Source of the DNA: BAIKAL-G1 sp943370385
Lineage (GTDB): Bacteria > Cyanobacteriota > Cyanobacteriia > PCC-6307 > Cyanobiaceae
Direction of reading: 5' to 3'
Length of the DNA stretch: 64,000 bases
Assembly (NCBI GenBank): GCA_943370385.1
Contig: CALRQT020000008.1
Coordinates: 62,001-126,000 of the forward strand
Shown: positions 51,049 to 60,400 of the stretch, piece after piece
Numbering within the stretch: the stretch's first letter is position 1
Layout: every line of letters begins with the position of its first letter
Translations under genes and position numbers: made by a program
Notes under the pieces: model-generated
Told to the model about the DNA's origin: nothing
The model's input: the letters and a program-made list of their open reading frames with translations, nothing else
Databases searched by the model: none

Positions 51049-52302
51049 ATGCCTGTTTTCATCGCCAACTACACCACCCGCCAGGGCGAATCCAAGGAAG
51101 TGCGCATCACGGCAGCGAGCATGGCCCTCGCCAAGCGAGACCTACGGCGCTCCGGCAAAATTGCAACCTCGATTGTTCCCCAACCCACCAGCAGCAAACC
51201 ACCCAAGGCAAAGACGCCCCGTCCAGACCTGGGCCAAAGCATCTCGAAGCGGCTGGAAAAACGCCCTGGGGTGCGGGATAAGGCCCTGTTCTCCAACAAA
51301 ATGGCGGCCCTGATCGATGCCGGAGTGCCGATCGTTCGCAGCCTGGAAATGTTGGCCAGCCAGCAGACCCAACCCCTGTTCAAACGAGCCCTCTCAGCCA
51401 TCTGCATCGAAGTCAACCAAGGAACAACCCTTGGCAGTGCCATGCGGCGCTGGCCCATGGTTTTCGACCGACTGATGGTGTCAATGGTGGAAGCTGGTGA
51501 AGCCGGTGGTGTGCTCGATGAAACCTTGAGACGGCTGGCCAAGCTACAAGAAGATGTCGCCAAACTACAAAACCAGATCAAGGGTGCCTTGGGCTATCCG
51601 ATCGCAGTGTTGTTCATTGCCATTTTAGTTTTCTTCGGAATGACAATTTTCATTATTCCCCAATTCGCTGATATTTTTATAAGCCTTGGCGCCGAACTGC
51701 CCATCTTCACCCAGATGCTTGTTGATCTCAGCGGCTGGCTGTGTACGCCCTTATATTCGATCTCAGCTTTAGTAGTGATTGCAATAATAATCTTTCTTTT
51801 TTTCTGCTATTATACTACTCCAGCAGGTCGCATGGGTGTAGATAAATTCTTCTTGAAGATTCCCCTCTTCGGCGACCTAATTCTCAAAAGCGCCACCGCC
51901 CAGTTTTGCCGAACCTATAGCGCCCTAAGCCGGGCCGGTGTGCCGATTCTGCAGGCTCTTGAAATCCTGAAACAAACCTCAGGCAATGCCGCCGTCCAGG
52001 AGGCTCTCGAAAAGGCCAGAAATGATGTGCAGGAAGGCATCAGCCTCAGCAAAAGCTTGCTGAGCAAACAAATCTTTCCGGACATGGCCCTGAGTATGTT
52101 AGCCATTGGCGAGGAGACTGGCGAAATGGATGCCATGCTCTCCAAGGTAGCCGATTTTTACGAAGAAGAAGTTGCTCTGATTGTAAAAAATCTCACGGCC
52201 ATGCTGGAACCTGCCATGATCGTGATAGTGGGTGGAATTGTGGGCGCAATTCTGGTGGCGATGTACCTACCGATGTTCAGTGTTTTTCAAAACATCAACT
52301 AG
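51049..52302 (+). CDS. pilC: Type IV pilus inner-membrane platform protein PilC
   Basis: The 417-residue platform protein carries two T2SSF domains (about residues 80-200 and 280-400), each with a membrane span: IAVLFIAILVFFGMTIFIIP and VIVVGGIVGAILVAMYLPMF split over two helices. It couples the ATPases to pilin addition and removal. Its stop is four bases from the stop of the convergent flavoprotein gene. Confidence 0.94.
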   Translation: MPVFIANYTTRQGESKEVRITAASMALAKRDLRRSGKIATSIVPQPTSSKPPKAKTPRPDLGQSISKRLEKRPGVRDKALFSNKMAALIDAGVPIVRSLEMLASQQTQPLFKRALSAICIEVNQGTTLGSAMRRWPMVFDRLMVSMVEAGEAGGVLDETLRRLAKLQEDVAKLQNQIKGALGYPIAVLFIAILVFFGMTIFIIPQFADIFISLGAELPIFTQMLVDLSGWLCTPLYSISALVVIAIIIFLFFCYYTTPAGRMGVDKFFLKIPLFGDLILKSATAQFCRTYSALSRAGVPILQALEILKQTSGNAAVQEALEKARNDVQEGISLSKSLLSKQIFPDMALSMLAIGEETGEMDAMLSKVADFYEEEVALIVKNLTAMLEPAMIVIVGGIVGAILVAMYLPMFSVFQNIN

Positions 52303-52306
52303 GCCA

Positions 52307-53629
52307 TCATCCTGCAGCTGCCCCAATCGCCCGTCCGGCCAGCCAGCCGGAGGTCCAACAATGTTGGAAATTGAAGCCGCCTGTTACCCCATCCACGTCC
52401 AGAAGTTCTCCCACCAGATACAAGCCTTCCTGCTTGCGACTGGCCATCGTGGCCAAGTTCAGCTCCTTGAGGGGCACCCCACCGGCGGTGACAAATTCCT
52501 CTCCAAACGGGCCGCGGCCGCTGACCTGATAGCGGCTGGCTCGGAGGGCCTGGATCAGGCGCTGTTGTTGCGGCCGAGTCAGATCAGCCCAGCGCTGCTG
52601 GGGATCGACGGCCTGCTGCTCCAGCAGCACCGTCCAAAGGCGCCGGGCCAACTCCGGCCAGGGCCGCCAGGCGCCGAGCTGTTTGCGGGCCTGGTCGAGG
52701 CGCAGGCTGGCAAACAGGGCCTCCAGATCCGCCTGGGAGCGGCCGCCACTCCAATCCACGCCCAGCTCGCAGCGGTAGGCCACCGCCTTGAGACTGCGGG
52801 CCGCAAAGGCCGTGAGGCGTAACACCGCCGGGCCACTCAAACCCCGGTGGGTGAACAGCACCGGGCCGGACTGGCGAAACCGGCCCTCCGCCAACTCAAG
52901 AGTCAACCCCACCGGATCCATCACCAGGCCTGCCAGCTCGCCCATCCCCGCCCCAGCCAGGGCCAGGGTGAACAGGGAAGGCAGCGGCGGCACCAACCCA
53001 TGGCCCAGGTCTGCCGCCAGGCGCCGGCCACTGGGGTGGCTGCCGGTGGCGAGCACCAAGTGGCGGGTCTCCAGCCGTTCCAGCACCCCTCCCCCAGCCC
53101 GCAGGGCCAGCCGGAAGCCCCCCGCCGGCAGGGGCTCGGCCGCCTGCAGGGCCACGGCCGTGCGCAGGGTCACCCCCGCGGCCAAGGCAGCGTTGCGCAG
53201 GCTGGCCGCCACCGAACTGGCGCGATTGCTGCTGGGAAAGAGGCGGCCGTCGTCTTCTTCCACCAGGGAGAGGCCCCGCTCGGCAAACCAGGCCACCGTG
53301 TCGCCGGGAGCAAAACGGCTGAAGGGCCCCAGCAAGGCCTTCCCTCCCCGCGGGTAATGGCCCACCAGGCTGCGCGGGTCCCAGCAGGCATGGGTGACAT
53401 TGCAGCGGCCGCCGCCGCTGATCAACACCTTGCCCAGGGGCGTGGGGGTGGATTCGAGCAGCAACACCTGCCGCACGCCCGCCTCCGCAGCCGTGATCGC
53501 CGCCATGAAGCCGGCCGGTCCGCCACCGGCCACCACCAGGTCCCAGGCCCGTAGGCCGGATGACTCGGCTACGGGCTCGGGTTCGAGCTCCGGCTGGGCG
53601 TCGGTCTGGGGCAAGGCAGGGGGCAGCAT
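52307..53629 (-). CDS. HI0933-family NAD(P)/FAD-dependent oxidoreductase
   Basis: A 440-residue flavoprotein from ATG 53629 opens with an FAD-binding fold (LVVAGGGPAGFMAAI) and has ISGGGRCNVTH and VDGVTGGFNFQHCW of the HI0933/YhiN family. Substrate is unknown, as for the whole family. The start is only six bases from the dusA ATG on the other strand, so promoters and ribosome sites of the two overlap. Confidence 0.87.
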   Translation of the reverse strand: MLPPALPQTDAQPELEPEPVAESSGLRAWDLVVAGGGPAGFMAAITAAEAGVRQVLLLESTPTPLGKVLISGGGRCNVTHACWDPRSLVGHYPRGGKALLGPFSRFAPGDTVAWFAERGLSLVEEDDGRLFPSSNRASSVAASLRNAALAAGVTLRTAVALQAAEPLPAGGFRLALRAGGGVLERLETRHLVLATGSHPSGRRLAADLGHGLVPPLPSLFTLALAGAGMGELAGLVMDPVGLTLELAEGRFRQSGPVLFTHRGLSGPAVLRLTAFAARSLKAVAYRCELGVDWSGGRSQADLEALFASLRLDQARKQLGAWRPWPELARRLWTVLLEQQAVDPQQRWADLTRPQQQRLIQALRASRYQVSGRGPFGEEFVTAGGVPLKELNLATMASRKQEGLYLVGELLDVDGVTGGFNFQHCWTSGWLAGRAIGAAAG

Positions 53630-53635
53630 GGGGAG

Positions 53636-54685
53636 ATGGCAAATGGGCCCAACCAGCACGACCCCACGGCGGTGCCATCCACCGAGGTGCCGTCCTACCG
53701 CTTCAGTGTGGCGCCGATGCTGGACTACACCGATCGGCACTTCCGGGTGCTGATGCGCCAGATCACGCGCCGCAGCCTGCTCTACAGCGAAATGGTGGTG
53801 GCCCAGGCCATTCACCACTGCGACCAGCCAGGCCAGCAGGACCGCCTCGAACGCCTGCTCGGCTTCGATCCCGTTGAAAAACCCCTGGCCCTGCAGTTGG
53901 GCGGCGACGATCCTGGCCTGCTGGCGGCCGCGGCCCGTCTAGCGGCGGCCTGGGGCTACGACGAGGTCAACCTCAACGTGGGCTGTCCCAGCGAGAAGGT
54001 GCAAAAGGGCCGCTTCGGCGCCTGCCTGATGGCGGAACCGGCCCGGGTGGCCGACTGCATGGCCGCCATGGCCGCCGCCTCCGGCTTGCCGGTGAGCGTG
54101 AAACACCGGATCGGCATCGATCACCGCGATTCCTACGCCGAATTGCTCGACTTCGTTGACACCGTGGCTGCCGCCGGCGCCAGCCGCTTCAGCGTGCACG
54201 CCCGCAAGGCCTGGCTAGAGGGCCTTGACCCCAAACAAAACCGCAGCGTGCCGCCGTTGCGCTACGAGCTGGTGCACCAGCTCAAACGGGACAGGCCCCA
54301 ACTGCAAATCGAACTCAACGGTGGCCTGGAGGATCTGGCCGCCTGCGAGCACCAGCTGGAGCTGGTGGATGCGGTGATGGTGGGACGGGCCGCCTATGGC
54401 CATCCCCTGCGCTGGGCGCCGGTGGACCGGGACCTGTTTGGCGACCAGGCTTCCCCCTTGGCCAGTGCTTCGAGCGTGGTGCGGGGCCTGGTGCCCTATG
54501 CCCAGCGCTGGTGCGAGGCAGGCGGTCGCCTCTGGCCCATCGCCAGGCACCTGGTGCAGGTGGTGGAGGGGGTCAGTGGCGCCCGCCACTGGCGGCGGCG
54601 CCTGGGCGAGGCCGCCGGCGCCCGCAGCGCCGGGGCGATCGTGCTGGAAACCGCCGCCCAGGAGCTAGAAGCCCAGGGCCTTTGA
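53636..54685 (+). CDS. dusA: tRNA-dihydrouridine synthase DusA-like
   Basis: DusA reduces uridines (U20/U20a) in tRNA with FMN. The 349-residue product has the start YRFSVAPMLDYTDRHFR, NVGCPSEKVQKGRFGACLM with the catalytic-type Cys117, VKHRIGIDHRDSY and VSGARHWRRRLGEA. It is divergent from the flavoprotein gene with a six-base gap. Confidence 0.92.
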   Translation: MANGPNQHDPTAVPSTEVPSYRFSVAPMLDYTDRHFRVLMRQITRRSLLYSEMVVAQAIHHCDQPGQQDRLERLLGFDPVEKPLALQLGGDDPGLLAAAARLAAAWGYDEVNLNVGCPSEKVQKGRFGACLMAEPARVADCMAAMAAASGLPVSVKHRIGIDHRDSYAELLDFVDTVAAAGASRFSVHARKAWLEGLDPKQNRSVPPLRYELVHQLKRDRPQLQIELNGGLEDLAACEHQLELVDAVMVGRAAYGHPLRWAPVDRDLFGDQASPLASASSVVRGLVPYAQRWCEAGGRLWPIARHLVQVVEGVSGARHWRRRLGEAAGARSAGAIVLETAAQELEAQGL

Positions 54686-54723
54686 GCCAGGGCCTACCCC
54701 TGATCCAGGGCCAACCGCCGGAA

Positions 54724-55275
54724 TCAGACCTCGGCGCCGCCGTAGTCGTCGTTGCCGCCATGGGGGTCCGGCTGGGAGCTGCGCCGGCGCCGGCTGCGAC
54801 CCTCACCAAAGCTGTCACCGCCGCCGCCGTAGCTGCGATCTTCCCAACCGCTGGCACCGGAAGACCGTTCCGCCCCGGCAGCTCCGCCGCCATAGCCGCC
54901 ACCGCCTCCGTAGCCACCGCCTCCGTAACCACCACCGGCCGGAGCGCCACCGCCGTAGCCGCCCCCTCCTCCGTAACCACCGCCACCGCCATAGCCACCG
55001 CCCCCACCAGGGGCACGGCGCGGCGCACCAGCTCCCTTGGGTTCGGCCTTGTTGATCCGCAGGGGGCGGCCCATCAGCTCGGCGCCCTGGAGGGCCTCAA
55101 TCGCCCGGCCTTCACTCTCGGCATCGGCCATCTCGACGAAGGCAAAGCCGCGCTTGCGGCCCGTATCCCGTTCCAAGGGAAGGGAACAGTTAGCCACCTC
55201 TCCAAAGGGGGCAAACAATTCAGCGATGTCTTCCTGTTCCGCGCGGAAGGGAAGGTTGCCAACAAAAATGCTCAC
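54724..55275 (-). CDS. Glycine-rich RRM RNA-binding protein
   Basis: A 183-residue protein starts with GTG at 55275. A single RRM (RNP2 IFVGNL at 3-8, RNP1 RGFAFVEM at 42-49) is followed by a Gly/Tyr-rich tail of repeated GGGGGYGG units (about residues 91-135). The tail ends in an Arg-rich stretch and an acidic end. Cyanobacterial Rbp proteins of this kind respond to cold and bind mRNA. The repeats are encoded by near-repetitive DNA around 54870-55015. Confidence 0.9.
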   Translation of the reverse strand: MSIFVGNLPFRAEQEDIAELFAPFGEVANCSLPLERDTGRKRGFAFVEMADAESEGRAIEALQGAELMGRPLRINKAEPKGAGAPRRAPGGGGGYGGGGGYGGGGGYGGGAPAGGGYGGGGYGGGGGYGGGAAGAERSSGASGWEDRSYGGGGDSFGEGRSRRRRSSQPDPHGGNDDYGGAEV

Positions 55276-55422
55276 AGGCCTGGGGGGCCAAAAGGCAGAG
55301 ATCCAACAGGCCAAATCTAAACCCGGCGCTGCAATCCGATTGGTCCTTAGGACCCAATCAGCCAAGCCGGCTCCCAAGACTGGCCTCCGCCTCACTCCAA
55401 GGGAGCCAGGGCCCGACCTGGC

Positions 55423-56880
55423 TCAGCCGTAGAGGCGCGTGCGGGTGCGGGCCAGCTGGAGCTTGACTTGATCGAAGCCCGTGCCGCCCTCACTGCGGCG
55501 GGCCGCCACGACCTGGCGGGGGGCGATGGCGGCATAGATAGCCTGGTCAAAGGCGGGATGGAGCTGCTGCCAGCGCTCCAGGGGGAGATCCCGCAACAGG
55601 ATGCCCTCCTTGAGACAGGTCTTCACCAGACCGCCCACCAGCTGGTAGGCCTCGCGGAAGGGCACCCCCTTGGCCACCAGATAGTCGGCCACATCGGTGG
55701 CATTGGAGAAATCAGATTCCACAGCCGCCTCCAGCCGCTCGGGCCGGAATTGGATGCCCTCCTCCAACAGGATGGCCATGGCCTCGAGACAATCAAGGCT
55801 GGTGCGCACCGTGTCGAATAGGGCTTCCTTGTCTTCCTGGAAATCCTTGTTGTAGGCCAGGGGCAGGCCCTTAATCATCACTAGCAGCCCCTGCAGGTGG
55901 CCGAAGACCCGGCCGCACTTGCCGCGCACCAGTTCGGGCACATCGGGGTTCTTTTTCTGGGGCATCAGGCTGCTGCCGGTAGCGCAGCGATCGGTGAGGC
56001 GGATAAAGGCGAACTCCTCACTCGCCCAGAGGATCACCTCCTCGGCCAGGCGGCTGAGGTGCACCATGATCAAGCTGGCGGCGGCGCAGAATTCCACCGC
56101 GAAATCCCGATCACTAACGGCATCCAGGCTGTTGGCGTAAACCGATTCGAAGCCCAGGGCCGCCGCGGTCTGGCGGCGATCGATCGGCACGGGGGTGCCG
56201 GCTAGGGCGGCGGCGCCGAGGGGGCAGGTATTAAGCCGATGGCGCAGGTCCCGCAGGCGGCCCCGGTCCCGTTCCGCCATCTCCACATAGGCGAGCAGGT
56301 GGTGGGCCAGGCAAACCGGCTGGGCCCGTTGCAGGTGGGTGTATCCCGGAATCAGGGTGTTGGCCTGGGCCTCGGCCTGGGCCAGCAGGGCCCTCTCAAA
56401 GCGCAGCAGGGCGCCATCGATCAGGTCCACCTTCTGGCGCAACCACAGGCGCAGGTCCGTGCCCACCTGGTCGTTGCGACTGCGGCCCGTGTGCAGGGTC
56501 TTGCCAACCGGACCGAGCAGCTCGATCAGGCGCCGCTCCACCGCAAAGTGCACGTCTTCGGCCTCCAGGCCGGGACGAAACTCGCCCGCAGCAGCCTCCT
56601 GGCGCACCTGCTCTAAACCGGCCACCAGCTGCTGGGCTTCGGCGGCGGTGATCACACCACAACTGCCCAACATGATGGCGTGGGCGATCGAGCCGTCGAG
56701 ATCCTGCTGCAGCAGCTCGAGATCGAAGCCGATCGAGGCATTGAAGCGTTCAATCGCCGGATGGAGCCCCTCCTCGAAACGGTCGCTCCAGCCCGCCGCC
56801 CCACCGCCAGTGACCCCACCAGGGAGACCGGCGCCAAGGGATTCGGGGCCGGGGACGATCTCAGAATTGGGGGCTGCCAT
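55423..56880 (-). CDS. argH: Argininosuccinate lyase
   Basis: ArgH splits argininosuccinate into arginine and fumarate, the last step of arginine synthesis. The 485-residue protein has HTGRSRNDQVGTDLRLW, the catalytic loop GSSLMPQKKNPD at 302-313 and RGKCGRVFGHLQGLL. The ATG at 56880 is preferred over a TTG at 56898. It lies 22 bases after the stop of the phosphatase gene. Confidence 0.95.
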   Translation of the reverse strand: MAAPNSEIVPGPESLGAGLPGGVTGGGAAGWSDRFEEGLHPAIERFNASIGFDLELLQQDLDGSIAHAIMLGSCGVITAAEAQQLVAGLEQVRQEAAAGEFRPGLEAEDVHFAVERRLIELLGPVGKTLHTGRSRNDQVGTDLRLWLRQKVDLIDGALLRFERALLAQAEAQANTLIPGYTHLQRAQPVCLAHHLLAYVEMAERDRGRLRDLRHRLNTCPLGAAALAGTPVPIDRRQTAAALGFESVYANSLDAVSDRDFAVEFCAAASLIMVHLSRLAEEVILWASEEFAFIRLTDRCATGSSLMPQKKNPDVPELVRGKCGRVFGHLQGLLVMIKGLPLAYNKDFQEDKEALFDTVRTSLDCLEAMAILLEEGIQFRPERLEAAVESDFSNATDVADYLVAKGVPFREAYQLVGGLVKTCLKEGILLRDLPLERWQQLHPAFDQAIYAAIAPRQVVAARRSEGGTGFDQVKLQLARTRTRLYG

Positions 56881-56902
56881 CGGGCCTGGTTGCCGCAACC
56901 GC

Positions 56903-58363
56903 TCAGCTTGGCAGGCTGGCCAGCGCTGGCTGGTCCTTCACCTTGAGCACCACCAGGGAGGCGTCATCCTCCAGGGGGCGATCACTGCCAACGAAGCGAT
57001 CCAGGCGGGCAAAGAGTTGGTCGAGGATCGCCTGGGCCCCCAGACCAGCGCGGCAGGCCTCCTGCAGGCAGGTGAGCAGCCTCTGCTCCTCGAAGCGTTC
57101 ACCGCTGATGCCGGCGGCTTCGGTTACCCCATCGGTGTAGCAGAGCAACACGTCACCAGGCTCGAGCACGGTTTGCTCACAGCCGTAATCGGCCTCCGCC
57201 TCCAGGCCAATCAACAGCCCGGGCGCATCGAGCCGCTCCACCTGCTGGCGCTGGCGCCGCCAGACCAGGGGCGGATTGTGGGCCGCATTGGCGTAACGCA
57301 GCAGGCGGCTGGCCGGATCAAAGTCGGAATAGAAGAGGGTGACGAAGCGGTGGGAGTGGGCCAGATCCTCCTGGGCCAGTTGGTTGAGGTCGTGGAGGAT
57401 GCGATCGGGGGGCAGGCCCGTCAGCACCTCGGCCCGCAACATGCCCCGCAGCAGGGTCATCAGCAGGCTGGCGGGCACGCCCTTGCCCATCACATCGCCT
57501 ATCACCAGAGCCCAGCGCCCCTGCTCGCGGCCGCGGCCCTGGAGCTGGGGCCGGGTGGGGATGAAGTCGTAGTAGTCGCCGCCCACCAGGTAGGCCGGCC
57601 GGCAGCGGGCCGCCAAGTCCACCCCCTCGATCACCGGGCAGTGATCTGGCAGCAGTTGGGCTTGGATCTCGGCGCCGGTGCTGAGCTGGCGATCGAGGCG
57701 TTCATGGCGGCGCCGTTCCTGCAGCAGCAGGTCGTTTTCCAGGGCCACCCCGGTGAGGTCGGCCACCAGCTGGCCATGGCGGCGATGCACATCGCTCCAG
57801 CCCGAGGCACCGGCAGGGCCGAATACGTAAAGGCGTCCCCGCTGGAGACTGCGGGCCACCACCGAGGTGCCGACCAGGGCTCCCTCACCCCAATGCTGGG
57901 CCACTACCTGATCCAGGCGGGCCACCAGGCCAGCCTCACCCGCCGATGCCAACAGACTGGCGTCGTCTAAGGCGGCCAGCTGGCGGAGCACGTCCCGGCT
58001 GCGCTCGGGTGGGGTGCCCTGGAACTGCTCCCGCCAGAGGTGGCCATTGGCATGGAAGGGCAGCAGCAGGGCCCCCTCGGCCTCCATCAAGCGAGCCGCC
58101 ACCAGGGGCACCAACTCCAGGAAGCGGTTCAGGTTGGTAAAACTACGCAGGGCAAAGGCCAAGGAGGCCAGCAGCTCCTGGTTGCGGCGTTGCTCCCGGC
58201 TGAGGCTGTCGAGCAGCTGGCGCAGGGAGGCCGTTGCCGAGGCCGTGGGGGGAAGGGGATGGGGCGGAGGTTGAATCCGCGGCGGCTTGCTGCCCAAGGA
58301 GGGGCCGCAATGGGACCCGCAAGGTAGCAGTGTTGCCACCATTGTCCCGGCCCTGGGAGCCAT
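56903..58363 (-). CDS. GAF and PP2C-type (SpoIIE/RsbU) phosphatase
   Basis: A 486-residue protein has a GAF-like region (about residues 55-215) followed by a PP2C-type domain with VGGDYYDFIPT, VIGDVMGKGVPASLLMTLL and CYTDGVTEA. The metal-binding aspartates of the family are present. RsbU-type enzymes dephosphorylate anti-anti-sigma factors; no partner is seen nearby. ATG at 58342 is an alternative start. argH follows on the same strand. Confidence 0.85.
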   Translation of the reverse strand: MAPRAGTMVATLLPCGSHCGPSLGSKPPRIQPPPHPLPPTASATASLRQLLDSLSREQRRNQELLASLAFALRSFTNLNRFLELVPLVAARLMEAEGALLLPFHANGHLWREQFQGTPPERSRDVLRQLAALDDASLLASAGEAGLVARLDQVVAQHWGEGALVGTSVVARSLQRGRLYVFGPAGASGWSDVHRRHGQLVADLTGVALENDLLLQERRRHERLDRQLSTGAEIQAQLLPDHCPVIEGVDLAARCRPAYLVGGDYYDFIPTRPQLQGRGREQGRWALVIGDVMGKGVPASLLMTLLRGMLRAEVLTGLPPDRILHDLNQLAQEDLAHSHRFVTLFYSDFDPASRLLRYANAAHNPPLVWRRQRQQVERLDAPGLLIGLEAEADYGCEQTVLEPGDVLLCYTDGVTEAAGISGERFEEQRLLTCLQEACRAGLGAQAILDQLFARLDRFVGSDRPLEDDASLVVLKVKDQPALASLPS

Positions 58364-58450
58364 TCGGCCCGATCAGCCCCTAACCAAGCAGGCCAACCAG
58401 CCACGAGGCAGGTCACCACCCTGGCGGGCAACCCGGGGGCCGATCAACGA

Positions 58451-60394
58451 CTAACCGTCCAGCAGGGCCTCGATGAATTCGAAGCTGTTGAACGGGCGCA
58501 GATCCCGGATGCCTTCGCCAGCGCCGATGAACCGGATCGGCAGGCCCGCTTCCGACGCCACCGCCAGGGCCACGCCGCCGCGGGCACTGCCATCGAGCTT
58601 GGTGAGCACCACGCCGGTGAGGCCAGCCGCCTTGGCAAAGGCCATGGCCTGGCGCAGGCCGTTCTGGCCCTGGCTGGCATCGAGCACCAACAGGGATTCC
58701 ACCGCCGCCTCGGGGGCCAGGCGATCGACGATGCGACGCACCTTGGCCAGTTCCTCCATCAGATTGTGCTTGGTTTGCAGGCGGCCGGCCGTGTCGACCA
58801 GAACGAGGTCGAGGCCCTTGGATTGGGCGGCGCCGATCGCATCGAACACCACCGCCGCGGGATCGGCATTGGCGGAGGGATTGGACACAACCGTGACGCC
58901 ACTACGATCGCCCCAGACCCGCACCTGCTCGACGGCCGCGGCCCGGAAGGTGTCGGCGGCAGCGATCAGGCAGCTGTAGCCGCTGCGGGTGGCCAAATTG
59001 GCCAGCTTGCCCAGGGTGGTGGTTTTGCCCACACCATTGACCCCCACCAGCAGCCAAACGTTGAGGCGATCGCGCTGGGGGGCGAGCAGGGCAGTGCCGC
59101 TGGCGCGAATCGGCGCCTCCAACAACTCTTTGAGCTGGTCCTTGAGGAAGCGAATGCCTTCGCTGGGATCCACCACCTCCACATTGAGGCGCTCGCGCAG
59201 GGCCCCCAGGGCCTGGTCCGTGGCCTTCACGCCCACATCAGCCCGCAACAGCAGGGTTTCCAGCTCGTCGAGCACCTCCGGGGTGAGGGGATCGTCGCCC
59301 AGGTTGGTGAGCAGCTGGGTAACGAAATTGCGACGGGTCTTCTCCAGGCCCCGGCGCAACCGGCCGAGCCAATCAATTTCCTCGAGGGACACCTGATCAG
59401 CGCGGCGGCCCTGGGCCGCCAACACCTCGGCCGACCAGGTGAAATCAGCATCAAAAGCACCCAGCTGGGGTTCCGCGTCAGCAGCGGTGGCCGGGGTCTG
59501 GGGAGCCGGAACCGGAGCCACGACAGCAGCCGCGCCGGCGATGGTGGCACTCCAGGTGCCAGGGGCAGAAGGCCCTGGTGGAGCCCCTGGGGGCACCGGA
59601 GACGCCGGTTCCTCGATCGCACGGGCCAGCAACTCCCGCTGGCGTTCGGCCCGCTGGGCCGCGGCCTGCTCCAGCAAGGACAACCCGGGCGCCGGACTGG
59701 CGGCAGGCTGGTCCGTAGGAACCCCTACAGCCGCGGCGGACTCAGGACGCTCGGGCTCCTGGGCCGGCAGCGAAGCCAAGGAACCCCCCTCCGGCTGGCT
59801 CGGGCTTGGCTCGGGGTTCGCTGGCTCGGACCCCTGGGGAACAGGGCCAGGCTGGGGTTCGGCAGCGCGTTGCGTTGATGGCTCCGGCTGGTCTGGCGCC
59901 AAGCTCTGGGGCTGGGGCGCCGGTTGATCCGCCTGCCAGGGCTGGCCGGGCGTGGGGGCCGCAGGCGCCCCAACCGCTGCAGGGGGTGCAGGGGCGGAAG
60001 CTGGCCCAGCGGCCGCTGGCGGCTCAGGTGATAGCGGCTCCTGGGGGGCTGGTTCGGGGGGACGGGCCTGGGCCTGCTGGCGAGTGGCTTCTTGCTGGGC
60101 CTTGAGGCGGGCATAGGCCTGGCGGGCCCATTCGAGGGCTTCGCTATCGACGCCAGCCATGGGCGCCGGGCTGGCCGGAACCGCTGGCGAGGCTTGGGGC
60201 CCACCGGCGTCAGCCCCAGGGGGGGACTCCGGGGGTGAGGGGGCGACGGATTCGGAGAGCCCCGGGGATTCGCTGGGTTCAGGGGCCGGGGCGTCAGCCG
60301 CTTGGGGGGCCGGCGGCGGCCCAGGCTCCAGTTCGGGCTGGTCCCCTGACTGACCCTCGGGGACGGAAGTGCGCTGGAACCAGTCGAACACCAT
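58451..60394 (-). CDS. ftsY: Signal recognition particle receptor FtsY
   Basis: FtsY docks ribosome-SRP complexes at the membrane. The 647-residue protein has a C-terminal NG domain (GVNGVGKTTTLGKLA, LVDTAGRLQTK, TKLDGSARGG) preceded by an acidic, Pro/Ala/Gln-rich A domain of about 330 residues, long for the family. It starts six bases after the nusB stop on the same strand. Confidence 0.93.
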   Translation of the reverse strand: MVFDWFQRTSVPEGQSGDQPELEPGPPPAPQAADAPAPEPSESPGLSESVAPSPPESPPGADAGGPQASPAVPASPAPMAGVDSEALEWARQAYARLKAQQEATRQQAQARPPEPAPQEPLSPEPPAAAGPASAPAPPAAVGAPAAPTPGQPWQADQPAPQPQSLAPDQPEPSTQRAAEPQPGPVPQGSEPANPEPSPSQPEGGSLASLPAQEPERPESAAAVGVPTDQPAASPAPGLSLLEQAAAQRAERQRELLARAIEEPASPVPPGAPPGPSAPGTWSATIAGAAAVVAPVPAPQTPATAADAEPQLGAFDADFTWSAEVLAAQGRRADQVSLEEIDWLGRLRRGLEKTRRNFVTQLLTNLGDDPLTPEVLDELETLLLRADVGVKATDQALGALRERLNVEVVDPSEGIRFLKDQLKELLEAPIRASGTALLAPQRDRLNVWLLVGVNGVGKTTTLGKLANLATRSGYSCLIAAADTFRAAAVEQVRVWGDRSGVTVVSNPSANADPAAVVFDAIGAAQSKGLDLVLVDTAGRLQTKHNLMEELAKVRRIVDRLAPEAAVESLLVLDASQGQNGLRQAMAFAKAAGLTGVVLTKLDGSARGGVALAVASEAGLPIRFIGAGEGIRDLRPFNSFEFIEALLDG

Positions 60395-60400
60395 CTGCGA

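Noticed and set aside
56339..57970. A 543-residue open frame on the plus strand
   Set aside because: It lies fully antisense to argH and the PP2C phosphatase gene, has low-complexity composition and no family motif. It is a product of high GC content.
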